Assembly: GCA_963662155.1 (NCBI GenBank)
Contig: OY759266.1
Span: 6,623,026-6,687,025 of the forward strand
Origin: Lamellibrachia columna
Lineage: Eukaryota > Annelida > Polychaeta > Sabellida > Siboglinidae
Direction of reading: 5' to 3'
DNA: 64,000 nucleotides
Shown: positions 45,601-60,219 of the stretch, piece by piece
Position numbering within the stretch: the first letter of the stretch is position 1
How the letters are laid out: the number at the start of each line of letters is the position of its first letter
The notes under the pieces: model-generated
The model's input: the letters and a program-made list of their open reading frames with translations, nothing else
What the model was told of the DNA's origin: nothing
The model's database searches: none
Translations under genes and position numbers: made by a program

Positions 45601-48600
45601 TAGACATACATGTGTTTTATTCAGTTCAAGAATCAACAGGGTGTGACATTTAAATATAATACACGTTGATGCTAGTATAATAAGTTTAAGAAGTTCCATA
45701 AACTGCATATTGGCGTATAAGACAGTGCTACAAGCACACAGGGCTTCGACAGCATTCTAGGACTTGTTGCAGCGGGCGGCGATCGCTGTTGTTTAGTAGC
45801 TCCCTGGTGGCAGATTTGAGAACACCTAACGCGCCTCGCTTACAGCATGGTCTGAAATCGTGGACCCCAACCACCGCGTTATAACGAGGCTCGACTGTAT
45901 ATGAAATAATGTAGTATATATCTACTTACACAAACTGATTTTATCTTTTCGCTAAGCTTGATCAACAAACTTTGATTTATTTCCCCAGGAAATAATAGTG
46001 CACACATACTGTAGCATTCTGTGATGTTTGTTGCGCGTACTCCAGTCGTTGTTTGACCGTTGGGACACGTCACACACTGGGCCCGTGCCTCCTGGTCATT
46101 GTACTCTCCCTTGGGACACGGCTCACATGTCTTGTTGTTGCTATCATAGAATGTGCCTTGGGGACAGCTCACTGAAACAGTTACACATCACGTCTAGCTA
46201 TCTTTCATTTTCTCATTTTGCCTATGATCTCTGCTTTTTACAGTGCACTTCACGTATTGATAATAAATTGATCAATTAATTCAAAATCACTGATTGTATA
46301 TCTACTTGCTTGGATGGATACGCCAATATCATGAGCAGGTAAGAACACTTCATACAATTGGTAGATCACACAACAGAATCCACAATCCATTTTTGTTAAT
46401 CATTTCGTTGATTTAATTAGACTGTGATGCAATTATGCACTGTTGTTGAAATGTTTTATTGGTTACAACTGAGGATGTCTAATGAATAATATGGGAAAAC
46501 ATGATAACTGTTTGGAAGGGGATAAGTTTAAAACTCCATCCTCAACTGATTTAACCTATCACAAATCGTTGATGTCCAAATATTTAGTATGTGAATAGTT
46601 TAAGTAACATCTGCAGTCGATTTAATAAATAAAATGCCTATTTTTGTTCAAATCATCGAAACAATTGACTTTAGTTGTTAGTTCTGATAAGGTTTAAAAT
46701 AGTGGATATCCAAAATGGCAAACACTGCCGATCATGGACATAACTTCCATCCAATTGCCGATCACATGACAAAGTTACGAAAATTCATTAAGGGTAAGTT
46801 TTCAGCATTTCCATTTTCACTTCAATTAATGTTTTATTGACCAAACATTAATTTCACAAAAACTACATACAAAAGTTTCAAAAACGAGCTACCATTGCAG
46901 TGGATACTAGGTAGGTTTAATTTTGTGCAAAATTAATTTAAAATGAAAAAAAATCTAATTGAGGAGCAACCTTTAATGGTATGGATAAAGGCATAAAGAA
47001 AGTAATTTTCACATTTCAGTTATTTGTTAATCAAGTATCAAGACAGATGAGGCTGTTGATATGGTCACCTACCACAAGCTGTCTGGTCAGCATTGAGGAC
47101 TTGACCAGTGGAACAACTCTGACCAGTGGTAATGCTGTTGACATCAACTGAAGAGACATTGAGACCCTGTGAGAAGTTGCCACCCTTTATTAGGGCACTC
47201 ACCCCCTCGGCAGCAGTTGAGGCATTGCTGGAACTGTAAAAAACACATCATTGCGACAAGTCGAAACACCTCATGGTATGTATGACAACATGTGTGGGTG
47301 CATGCACACGCATGCACATGGACTTGTGTGTGTGTGACTATGTGTGCGAATGAGTGCGTGCATGAGTGAGTGTGTGTGTATTTGTGTGCGTGCATGCGTG
47401 TATGCATTAACGTGTATGCTGAAGAGTCAATGAGCTATGAAAGTAGCTGACCCGTTAATAGGAATGTTGAAGGTGATGTCATAGACAGAGTTGACCTCCC
47501 TCCTCCTCCGTCGTCCTGTCTGCTGCCCACACGTGACAGAGACGTCAGAGAAGTCACACTCCCCACTGCACAGGCCAAACCGACGGTTCAGTTGCTTCAT
47601 GATGGAGATGAAGGCGTCACGTAGCTGGTTCTTACGAGCATCATCACACGGCCCCTCATCCGCTGCACTCAGACTGCCGCCCACACTCGGAATGGCTGGG
47701 AAAGTTCCTGGCAAACAAACAGCAAGTACTTTACTAATATGAACACTTCTATGGCATCTAAATCCAAGAAAATCTGAGGTGCAAAACAAAAGGGTTTGCC
47801 ATTCTCAATATCTAAGATACTAAAGTTGTCAACAGAAAGATGGAAGCGCTAGGGAGCTGAAGAGGATAAGAAAGGTTAAAAGATAAGTTTTCAGATGATG
47901 GCAAAATTGTATTGTGCTTCCTACTGACCTAACACTAGTAGGGGTGAATGCCAAAGAGTTCAGCAACAAATAAAGCCCTAGTTCCAATATTTGTTTCTCC
48001 TCTATATCTTGTAATTAGACTTGAACATATTAATTGGTCCTCTTCAAGTAAAATATAAAACATGGCTGAATAACATGAGCATCTCCAGAAATTCACTTCA
48101 TCACCATTAAGGCATTATTGATTTGTGGCTGCAAGTCAGGTCAAAACCTAGAAAAAAAACCTTCATGATGATCTTGCAAATTCCGATCTTTTGATCCAAC
48201 CTAAATTTACATTATGCAAGTTTGTTAATCAGTACCTTGAAACATTAAGTAAACTCCTGGATAAACATCGAAATGGATGTCACTAGAAATACTTGTAGCA
48301 AAACGTTATCGTTGATATCTTGAAAGAATTTGGCGGCGAACGTGTTCTCCACTTGATCAATCCCGTTACACTAAACAGCTACATTATATGCAATCACATG
48401 ATGCCAAAAGCAAAGTCCGATTACTATTCACATTTTATCTCAACAAATTCTGAAAACCCTCGCCAGATGTGGAAATCCGTAAAAACAATTCTACATCGGC
48501 AGAAATTAAAAGCACTGCCAGAACATTCTTCATTAGATACATTGTGTAGTTGTTTTTCAAAATACTTCACAGATAAGATTGCTTGCATTTGATCGAATTT

Positions 48601-51600
48601 CATCATTAATGATGACTATGATTTTCCTGAACCACCACTTTCTGAAAATACACTACAGTGTTTCACACCTGCAACTACTAATGAAGTTCTCATTATCATT
48701 AAAAAATCTCCTAACAAATTGTCTGATATTGACCCATTTCCAAAACTTCTACTAAAAAGCTGTATCAATCAACTCATCTTTCCCATTACTACTATCATAA
48801 ACCTGTCAATGAACGGTGGAATTGTTCCACAGGATTTCAAACAAGCTCTTGTAAATCCTCTTATTAAAAACAAACTGTGTAAAAATGACCTAAAGGATTA
48901 TCTAAATGACCTAAAGAATTATCATCCTATCTCCAATCTCAGTTTTCTGTCAAAAGTAAAAAGTAGTTGCTAATCGCCTTCATGAACATACTTATAAACA
49001 TCACTCAGCTGCTTTCGATTGATCATAAACCTTTTACAATGCCTTCATCAACATTTCTGGCACAGCTCTTCTGTGGTTCAAATCATATTTTTCAAAAAGA
49101 TATCAAAGCATTAACATATTTGGCATACTTTCTTGCTCACAATTTCTATTTGGAGGCCCTGTTCTGCTTAGCTTATATGCTACATCTCTCAGCCAAGTCA
49201 TTACTAATCATAATCACAATCAAATGTGCAAGAATCTTTCTCGACTTTAAGTTATTGTCTCACTGATATCTTGTTTTGGATGGAATCAAGTAAGCTAAAG
49301 CTTATTCCAGATAAAACAAACTTTATTTTATTGGCACTAAGCAACAACAAAATAGGGTCAATAGCCATTTGACAGTGATACATTCCCATCAGATACAGTT
49401 TGTAATCTAGGTGTTGTCTTTGATAGTGACTTCAACTTTCGCCTGTATATTTCTCAAGTATGTAAATCCTGTTTCTATCATATACGTGATCTCCATCGAA
49501 TTCAGCATCTATATCGACTACTAAAACAACATCAACGGCATTAATTAGTAGCCGCCTTGACTATTGTAATTCACTACTAAATAACATTGCTAAAAGAGAC
49601 TTGGCTAAACTTCAACAACTACAAAATTGTCTGGCACGTGTGGTACTCAGGGCGCCTCGGTTTTCAGTAATGACTTTTGCGTGTCCCTGTCCACAATTAT
49701 GCTGAATGATTCTGTTTTGTTGCGCCTCTGAGCTCAGGTTCATGAGGATATAGGCGCCATAGAAGTTAATTATTATTATTAAAGAAGAAATTGATTTGAT
49801 GCATCAAGCATTTTAAATGATACATACATCCATGTTGAATTATAATTTTTACATAGTATAAGACATAATAGGAAGCATACGATAAATGTAGTATAATATT
49901 AATGAAAATAAAAAAACAGGGTCATGAGGCTCCTCTAAGACTTTACTAGTCCCTCTGTCAAGGAGCCACTTTACTAAAAAGTATAATATTGGCAGCTATT
50001 GCAGACTGTTTGATTAAAACGTTAATAGTTTGACTTGTTTTTTGTTGATATTGTATTTCTAAAAAAGTGGGTCGCAGAACGAGTAATCTATGAGTGCTAG
50101 AAGCTATAGGATAGGGTCCATGGTGTATAGTATAACACTAGAACCTATCTATAGGGTAGGGTCCATGGTGTAGTATAACACTGGAACTTACCTATAGGGT
50201 AGGGTCCATGGTGTAGTATAACACTAGAAGCTACCTACAGGGTAGAGTCCGTGGTGTAGTATAACACTAAAAGCTACCTATAGGGTAGGGTCCGTGGTAT
50301 AGTGTAACACTAGAAGCTACCTATAGGGTAGGGTCCACGGTGTAGTATAACACTAGAAGCTATCTATAGGGTAGGGTCTGTGGTGTAGTATAACACTAGA
50401 AGTTACCTATAGGGTAGGGTCCGTGGTGTAGTATAACACTAGAAGCTACCTATAGGGTAGGGTCCATGGTGTAGTATAACACTAGAAGCTACCTATAGGG
50501 TAGGGTCCATGGTGTAGTATAACACTAGAAGCTACCTATAGGGTAGGGTCCATGGTGTAGTATAACACTAGAAGCTACCTATAGGGTAGGGTCCGTGGTG
50601 TAGTATTGTTTTACTATATTTTTACTCTAACTGTTCGTACTTATTTAATCACAATTTATGGACATCTGTACGTGAATTTTGTATCAGTTGAGCCTAAAAT
50701 AAACATATTGATTGATTGATTCATTCACAATATAGCCTAAATTCTTTGTGTTGTTGGCTTTCATATACAACATTTATGTCAATCTTAGGAAAACTGTTGC
50801 CAATAGCTATAAGCAGTAGTTTGCCTACTTGCACAGGCTGAGAAGCGGAAGGGTGTATCCCTTGCAGGACTCCATGATCCTTCCTGCCCACACTTGTAGA
50901 AGGGAGGGGGCTGATCAGCCGAGGGAAAGTCATGGTCCTTAACACACATCACCTGCAAACAACAACAGAATACTTCTTCTTAAAATTCACTCTTTACTTG
51001 CTCACATAAAATTGTCCACGTAGCTTGGATGTTTCAATAAAACAAGCATGAATTAAATAAAGTCTACATAAATTATAACTACACTTAAAAGTGGTTCAAT
51101 GAATTATATCTTTTATTTAAATTTACTTACATAAAATGTATATACATACATCTAACTTTTTTCAGGTACACAAAACCATCAATCAACAATTAAACTGAGC
51201 AAAAATGGTGAAATCAAAATCAAAACTTTTTAAACATCACCAAATCATTGCAATTAGTTACAAAGTCCATTTACACTGAGGCAGACTTCATCTGCACTCA
51301 CCTTGGCATATTGGCCAAATGTCCAGAGGCCAAACGCAGCGAGGCCATTGACAGGCGGTGGAGGCTGCTCACAGTCAAATGCTACAAGCAACAAAAAGTT
51401 GACAGGGCAAACAGCTAAGATAGCAAATACTTTTTTACAACACTTAAGAGAAGACTGAACAAACTCTTTGGCCTCAGCTGTGTTCAGTTGCTCTTGGTGA
51501 GTCAGACAGTTCAGTTGCTCTGGTGATTCAGACAGTTCAATTGCTCTGGTTGGCCAGACAGTTCAATTGCTCTGGTGAGCTATATAGTTTAGTTGCTCTG

Positions 51601-54600
51601 GTGAGTAAGAAATTTCAATTGCTCTGGTGAGCCAGACAGTTCAGTAGTTCTGGTGAGCCAGACAGTTCAGTTGATCTGGTGAGCCAGACAGTTCAGTAGT
51701 TCTGATGAGCCAGACAGTTCAGTTGCTCTGGTTTATTAGACAATTCAGTTGCTCTTGTGAGCCAGACAGTTCAGTTGCTCTGGTGAGCCAGACAGTTCTG
51801 TTGCTCTGGTGAGCTAGACAGTTCAGTTGCTCTGGTGAGCCAGACAGTTCAGTTGCTCTGGTGAGCCAGACAGTTCAGTTGCTCTGGTGAGCCAGACAAC
51901 TCAGTTGCTCAAGTATAATTTCCTCATTGAATTGTAATGATAATAATGATAACAAGCAAGCAAAGTTTAATCATAAAATAATTCCCCATTACAGACATAA
52001 AATAGTTTGTGAACAAAATGTGAAAGTAAAATAGGCTCTGTGATGGGAATCATATGTCACAAATTAATAACAGTGAAATGTTAGTGAAATGCACTTGTGA
52101 CTAAAGTTAGTGCAATGGACTGATGAATGACAAGTGAAATGAACATTTCTCGGGATAATGCGTTTTCGTGTTGGAAATGTCAAAATAACCATTTCAACAT
52201 GAAAAGGTGAATAATTATAGTGGATGTGTAAATGTGTAACAAGTCTTGTAAATAAATATTGCAGTAACGGAGTAGCGTACTTACGGAGCACAAACAACTT
52301 GAAGCTGCAGCTGGCACTGTTCCCAGCTGCGTCTGTCACTACGTATGTCACAAAGTACTCCCCATAGGAGAACACCTGGCCTGAAATAGCAACATCATAC
52401 TTGTATGAGGGTGTCAACTATCCCACCCCACAAATTTCACAAGTCTGAGGGTGTCTCAACTACCTCACCTATGATCTGAAACAGTAATATCATACCTATA
52501 TCTAACTACCCCACCTCCCATGGGTTGAAATCACCCAGCCTGCAACAGTGACATTATACCTGTCTGAGGGTGTTTCAACTACCTCACTCCAGGGTGTGAA
52601 AACATCTTGCTTGAAACAGTAACATCATACCAGTCTCAGGGTATCTACTAACTACCCCGCCCCTGGGGAACAGAACAGTGTTTGCTGCTTCTGTGGAGTT
52701 ACTGTTGCAAGTTAACTTTAGTAAATGTAATCACTTTCATAACACATAGTCACAACTAGATATCTTTGTACACGACTGCCTTATTCAAAGTGAAATACAC
52801 AGTGGAACAGAAAGACTTGAGAATGTCACCTAGAGAAGGTGATCTAGCCTACCTGATCTGTGACTCTGGGTGAGGTTGACAACACCGACATTGTCTGTGA
52901 AGATGGGCTCTGGCCAGTAGACTTTCATCAGGCGACTCGTGCTGTTGACAACTCTCGTGTCATTGGGACACTGCACGACCTCCGGCAGACTCTTGTCTGG
53001 CACAAACACACAACAGGTTACTACAAACACCACCTTCTAGCAGTCGTGCTGAAACTAATGTATGCAGGTAGTGCATGATGAGCGTATGTGCTGCCCAAAG
53101 CATGAACATAACAAGCATATGTGCTGCCCAAAGCATGAACATAACAAGCATATGTGCTGCCCAAAGCATGAACATAACAAGCATATGTGCTGCCCAAAGC
53201 ATGAACATAATAATTCACCAATATTGCTTCCCGAAAACTGTTCCATTTGATTTCAAGATCTATATGGAAAAGATGTCTTTAAACTATCTGTTTTACATAC
53301 TCTATTATTCAGTGTTGGTTAATATGCTTTAGCTATGGGAGGTATTGCCAGCAAACTCTTTAGAGTGAACTCCCCTAATACATCACCTCATTTGTACGAG
53401 TAATTCAGTGGAGGAATCTCTGAGCTCCACTCAACTTCCCCCAAAATCAATTGAGTGGCTCAACAACCTAAAGATACTATGAAACTCTGCTGCTCTATTG
53501 ATATAAAAGATAATTTCTACACGAAGGTGTAGTGAGAATGCACTTACCCGGATTACAGACTTAAAGAAGGCAGTAGAACCGAAGGACACAAAGCAGCATT
53601 AGTTAAGGAACAGTGTAGGTCGGACATGAGAAATTACTCATTCTCACAAAGGGTGATAATTTAATGGAACAAACTGTCAAATGATTGTGTTAATGCTAGT
53701 AGTGTGAATATGTTTAAAAATAAAATTGACTGATACCTGATTAGGGCGGGTTATACATACCGGTAGATGATAAAATTGTTGGACTCTCGATAAACCAATT
53801 GCTTCCTTGTCCACTTGTCATCTGGAACTTGTATTTTTGGATGGCAATCTTGTTAAAGACTGTCCTGTTAGAATGCACACACCTATGATGTTGTCACACA
53901 GACTGCCCTCGTAGAATGCACTCACCTACGACAATCTTACACAGACTGCCCTTGTAGAATGCACTCATCTATGACAATGTTACAGACTGCCGTTGTAGAA
54001 TGCACTCACCTATGACGATGTCACACAGACTGCCTTCGTAGCCAGGCGGACAGGCAGAGCCACCACATATGGATGGAAACTTCTTGTCAACGTCATTCTC
54101 CCAGTGTCCGTCAAACTCCACCCAAGTGACAACGTCACCCTGACTGTTGTCACTGCTACAGTTCTGGGCCATCCCTGCGATGACATCAGATGCAAGGACC
54201 GTACTGCAAATGCAACCAGAAACATGTTTCATTCAACACTCAAGGTATCTTGTGTTTGTTTCTACTTAAAGAGATCCAGGTAAGATACTAAAAACCAGAC
54301 CAAACATACCAATCATTTATGTTAATAATTAGTAAATTAGTTGACACAACACATGCAATGATTCTACCATCACAATACATCATGAATCACAAAAATATAA
54401 ATTATGATAAGATGTAACATTATCAGCGCATATTTACAGTATACATACTATACATGACAGGCCTCTATTCACCAATCTCTGACTCCGCGTCTTTATAAGT
54501 GAACACCATATGTGAAATGTCCCTCTAACTGAATGGCTCATATCTTACAATAGATTTACTGACCTGTGTACATTGACTCGACTGAGTTCCCCCTTGAACT

Positions 54601-57600
54601 GACTGCTGCCTGGACTGTTGCCTACCGCCTGGCCAAGTGTCAGTGTCAGGCTGAAGGAGAACAAACATCACTGATGACACACAAGACTTCACGGAGGGCA
54701 AACTGTCTAACAGCACAAGCTGAAATACTGACTGAGAAATAATTGTACTCTGTTGATAATAAGGACTCACTTTTTATGTATCTTTCGGAAGAGAGACTAA
54801 AAGCTGTTGATCCCTTCTACCTGATGTCTATGCCAGGGGAAGTAAAAGATCCCACACAGGGGGTAAACATGTACCCTGTTGTGAACTCACATAGTGGTGT
54901 GATCTCTATCTGTAACCCATCATGTATGCATGGTGCGAATGCACCCAGCTTTACAGGGGGAAGACCACAGTAGAGAATTGCATTGGCGGCCATATTAACG
55001 TTTTGTCTGATTATAAGAAAACGTGACCATCAAAAATTCTGAACATTTTCCACAGCAACTGCCATCATCTCATTGATATACTGAAATTTTTTTTTTTCCA
55101 AAATCACATACCTTCAGCTCTTTTAAAACACCCCGACGTACGATGTCTATCAATTTTGACAAAAATAGCCATGTATTCATGCGCCCACGTGGCCCATAGC
55201 AGAAAAATTCCAATAAATCCCTCCGCCTGTTAAACTCTAAAAAAAACGCACCAATTCACAGCCAGTAACTTCTACAAAACAAACCTCTGAATATGCCTGC
55301 TCAATTGCACTTATGTCACATCATATGAATTGTTTAAATTCACATATCGCAATTTAATATGCCCTACATTCGTGTGAAACAATAAACAGGAAGGTCAACT
55401 GTGGTCTTACCCCTACAGTACTCTAGTAACATAATATGACCACCAAATACCCAGCATTCACCTTCCTGTTATCTTCTTCCCAGTGCCGTAGTTGCCGCCA
55501 CTGTTGACCACAGCGCCATCTAGGAACATCTTCCATGTGCCACCTGGTGAGTCAGCTAGGAAGCAGGCATGGTGCCATGCACCATCATTTGTGGTGTAGT
55601 TGATGTTGAAGGCAGGAGAGCCACTGAACAGTGACACGTGCGTGCCAGTGTGGTCAAACACAATCAGGGGGCTGGAGTTCATGCTGGAGGCAAACACAAA
55701 CGGGGGTTGGAGTTCATGCTGGAGGCAAACACAAACGGGGGTTGGAGTTCATGCTGGAGGCAAACACAAACGGGGGTTGGAGTTCATGCTGGAGGCAAAC
55801 ACAAACATTGTCCTGATGTTGTGGAAACAAGATTCTTCCGAGGAGATAGATCAGACCATCCTCATATCACAAGTGGTTTCTGTACACATCAACCCTGCTG
55901 GATATGTTTTGTTGATAGACATGAGTTGCAATTAATTGATTAGGGTATTTCTCATCATTCACAGTGGGCTTGATTAGGGTATTTCTCATCGTTCACAATG
56001 GGCTTGATTAGGGTATTTCTCATCGTTCACAGTGGGCTTGATTAGGGTATTTCTCATCGTTCACAGTGGGCTTGATTAGGGTATTTCTCATCGTTCACAG
56101 TGGGCTTGATTAGGGTATTTCTCATCGTTCACAATGGGCTTGATTAGGGTATTTCTCATCGTTCAAAATGGGCTTGATTAGGGTATTTCTCATCGTTCAA
56201 AATGGGCTTGATTGGGGTATTTCTCATCGTTCAAAATGGGCTTGATTAGGGTATTTTTCATCGTTCACAATGGGCTTGATTAGGGTATTTCTCATCGTTC
56301 ACAGTGGGCTTGATTAGGGTATTTCCCATTGTTCACAGTGGGCTTGATTAGGGTATTTCTCATCGTTCACAGTGGGCTTGATTAGGGTATTTCTGATCGT
56401 TCATATTGGGCTTGATTAGGGTATTTCCCATCGTTCACGGTGGGCTTGATTAGGGTATTTCCCATCGTTCACAGTGGGCTTGATTAGGGTATTTCCCATC
56501 GTTCACAATTGTCAACATTTATTTATTCGTACAAAGCATACTAATTCCCTAACCCCTTTCCCCTCCTGAAATTAATACTTTCAAATGTTGATAATTTTCC
56601 AATTTAACAATGTTTTGACACAGTGCATGTATATAGGACATAGAGTAATAACCATCAGGGTAGGTTTACAAACATCCAATAATTATATTAAACCTTTGTG
56701 TTTTTCAAACAATTCCATAGTGTCATATTGACAACGGTTTTCCACGAAGTTGTGAATTTTCAATATGTCGGATGTCAGGTTGCATTACAGCACCATGCTA
56801 TGAACAGCTACTTGATTTAAATATTTTTATTTTATATTTCGTTTGAGACCCCCTTTAGTACGTTCTGTACGAACAGGTAAATGTTGAGGATTGTGAATGG
56901 CCCCTTAAGCATACAACTTTTAAACTGAAATTGATCAGTATTTCATCAACACACAGGTTGTCACGCTATTCTATAATAAATGGCATATTAGCTATATACA
57001 ACTGACAAAATGACACAACTATGACGTACCTGACAGACAAATATGTTCCCGTTCCACCAACACTAGCATAGCGCAGCCACAAGCACACCGTCAGCTTCAT
57101 CATGTCGGTCACAGCGACATCTGGTGGTGAACTGACTGAACCATTTTCTCCATGAAAGAACAGGTCAAAATCAGGTGACTTCACTGAAAACAAGCACAGA
57201 TAATACATTAAGTACTATAGCAACTACAAACTAGCAGACCAAACACGTGAAATTACCACCTATTTATGTTTACTTATGATTCTGACATTACCATTATTGT
57301 ATTATGGCTGTATTTAATAAATTTATGTTAACTCTATCTTATTTTTATGACAATAAATTCAATACAAAACAATTTTGTGGCATGAAACAAAAGCTACTAG
57401 TGAATGTCACTTTGATAAATAAAAGTCACACTATGTATAAAATATGGTTAAATATTTTAAACTATTCCCTCAAACAAATAATAGAACAAATGGAGCAGTA
57501 TATATAATACATATTTTGTTTTACTTCCACAGAGACATTTGATCATTCAGTGAGTGTCACGTACACTTGTCACAAGTGTCACCCGTGTAGCGTGGAGGAC

Positions 57601-60171
57601 ACACACAGGTCAAAGTCAGCCAGGCATCGACACAGGTGGCGCCGTTCTTGCAGGGGTTCGATGCGACGCACTTGTCAACCTTGCTCTCACACTGACTGCC
57701 GTAATACTCCTCAAGACAGGAGCAGTTGTAGCCCCCGACCAGCTCCGTGCAGTTGGCTGAGTTGAGACAAGGGGAGGAGGCGCACTCATCTACATCTGTC
57801 TCACAGTCAGTGCCTGTGTAACCTGCGATACACAGCAGCCAGGGAGGGTTAGTGGGGGAATCCAGGTGTGACCATTTGTTGGTTCTTCTTCTTCCATTAC
57901 ATAAATTACTAGTTTATGTAACACAGCGGATCAAGGTGATGAATTCCATTATGTTCATGTTTGTCCATCTTTGATGGAAGAAAGATGGAAATATATTGAG
58001 ACAGTACAGAGTTAGACCTAATACCCTAAATATGAACCAGTTGTTCAATGTACATAGTGTTAGATAGTTGTCAAAGTCCCTAATATTCACACAGTGGATT
58101 TTATGGAAGTACTGCATTACCTTATTGGCATTGTCTATATAGATAGTAGTTATTGTATTGCAACTATTGTATTATGCATGTATTAATACACTGTATTGTG
58201 GTGAGAGAAAGTTCTCATATTCATCAAAGGGTCGTAGGGAAATAAAATCATTGTCAATCATTGTCATTGTCAAACAACAGCTGATGACGATGTATTAGCC
58301 ATATATAAATGTGGCTGGAGTATTGTCAAGCTGCGGTCATTGGTCATGGCAGTGGATGGTGTAGCACTGATTCCGGTCTATGTGTAGCATTTGTGTGTGG
58401 TTGGTGTAAGCCCTAAATTGGTGAACTTACAAAAGAATATATGATTTGCTCTGTGCTGAGAGGGATTCATTGATTGGTCAATATGGACCTTTGTCACCGT
58501 AGAATAGTTAAGTAGGGAAGAAAAGTGGCAGATGTGGACATTTTCAGATGTACCACATTATGAGTATCTGTTTTACATTTGTTTTTTATATAATAAAATG
58601 GTAGACTTTAAAAAAAAGATTTGTTGTAGCAGTCCTATGTACAGTCAAAATATCATAACTGGCAGAAACTAGCTTCACACATGGAAGAATGACAATAAGA
58701 CCTTGTATGACATTGGCTGTTTGCCTCAATATAATAACCACTGTAGAAGAATCTCTGCAGACATACTTAATCCTGTAACTAAGAAACAGCTGTCTTTAGG
58801 GATAATAAACCTGCAGTGACCTCTGGATGTCATATTCTGGTAAGTTGCTGCTATCCCCATATATGACAAATCATATAAGACAAGGTTCAAAATTATGTTT
58901 ATAAATTACAAGAAATGTCAACATACAGTTTTGAAATTATTTGTATCTGCCATAGCACTAAGTTGGACTAAAAATGCTGTGGCAACAACAAGGAAGAAAT
59001 TAAAATGGATTTCCCCATGCACACGCTGTCTGTTGACACATATGTAAGTCGACTTACCAGGCTCACACTGACATTTGTAAGCATCTAGTTGGTTGGTGCA
59101 ATTGGCGCTGTTCTGACAGGGCTCACTGACACAGTTGTCTGTCATTGTCTCACAGTTCTCTCCCTCCCAGCCATCTGTGCAACTGTCAAGGGATAAGGCT
59201 GACCATGAGGACACGGTGTGATGCACCACTACATGATAAACAATTCTACAGTCAATCTACACCATCCTATGCAGTACACATTTGCAGCAACAGATCTGCA
59301 AATTGCTGAACTTGTTCAAATTGGCCACATACACAATCCATGCATGTACATGTACCAAATCTGTGCCAAATCAAGATTTAATAATTGAATGATGAACAAC
59401 TAAAAGCAACTCTTGCACATGTATTGTCCCCCACAGGTAGTAATGTTACATGAATACAGAACAGTAGCTGGTGCATCCACACTCAGATTCCACAGCTGTT
59501 GTTTCTGGGCCAAAATAATATTTCATCATTTCCAAACATATCATCGAAAACCATGTGAATCAATAATCATAACTAACCACCAGTTGACATGTATGTGATA
59601 TACCCAGAAGAGATTATGTGTGAAATGTGATCCGTGAAGTATAATGTGTAAGAAGTGAGATCCATACTTGCAGCGGAAGCCATTGAGCAGGTCGGTGCAG
59701 TTGGCTGCATTCTGACAGGGCTGGGAGAGACACTCATCAATGGTGATGTTACAAAGTTGTCCAGTCCAGCCAGCTACACACTGACATGTGAACTGGTTGA
59801 CGCTGTCTGTACACGTGGCTCCATTCTTACACGGCCTCACTTCACACTCGTTTATTTCCACCTGCAGGATACATAGCAGGACTGAGGTCATCCATGTGTT
59901 ATCATAACGTCATGTTATTCATGTTGGGTATGCAGGAATACATCATTGTGCATTGTTGGTGGAGAAAGGAAGCAACATTCTGTTAAAACGTTTTTGGTAT
60001 AATGACATGCCTTTCTCATTCCTGAATGCTTTCCATTCCCAGGGGTGTATGGGCTAGGATTAGTGAGTGGAACGTGTTTCCCTTACCTAGTTCCATCACT
60101 ACAGAACACTGGCATTTGTTGTGTCATCACTGATCCAGTTTTGGTATTTCCAGTCTATATGCATGCATGAG

Positions 60172-60219
<48 letters not shown>

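Noticed and set aside
50105..51910. CRISPR-like regular repeats
   Set aside because: Head-to-tail minisatellites with no unique spacers, in an animal intron.
55937..56510. Possible interstitial telomere repeat (contains TTAGGG)
   Set aside because: The motif occurs once per 34-bp unit; the array is an ordinary minisatellite.
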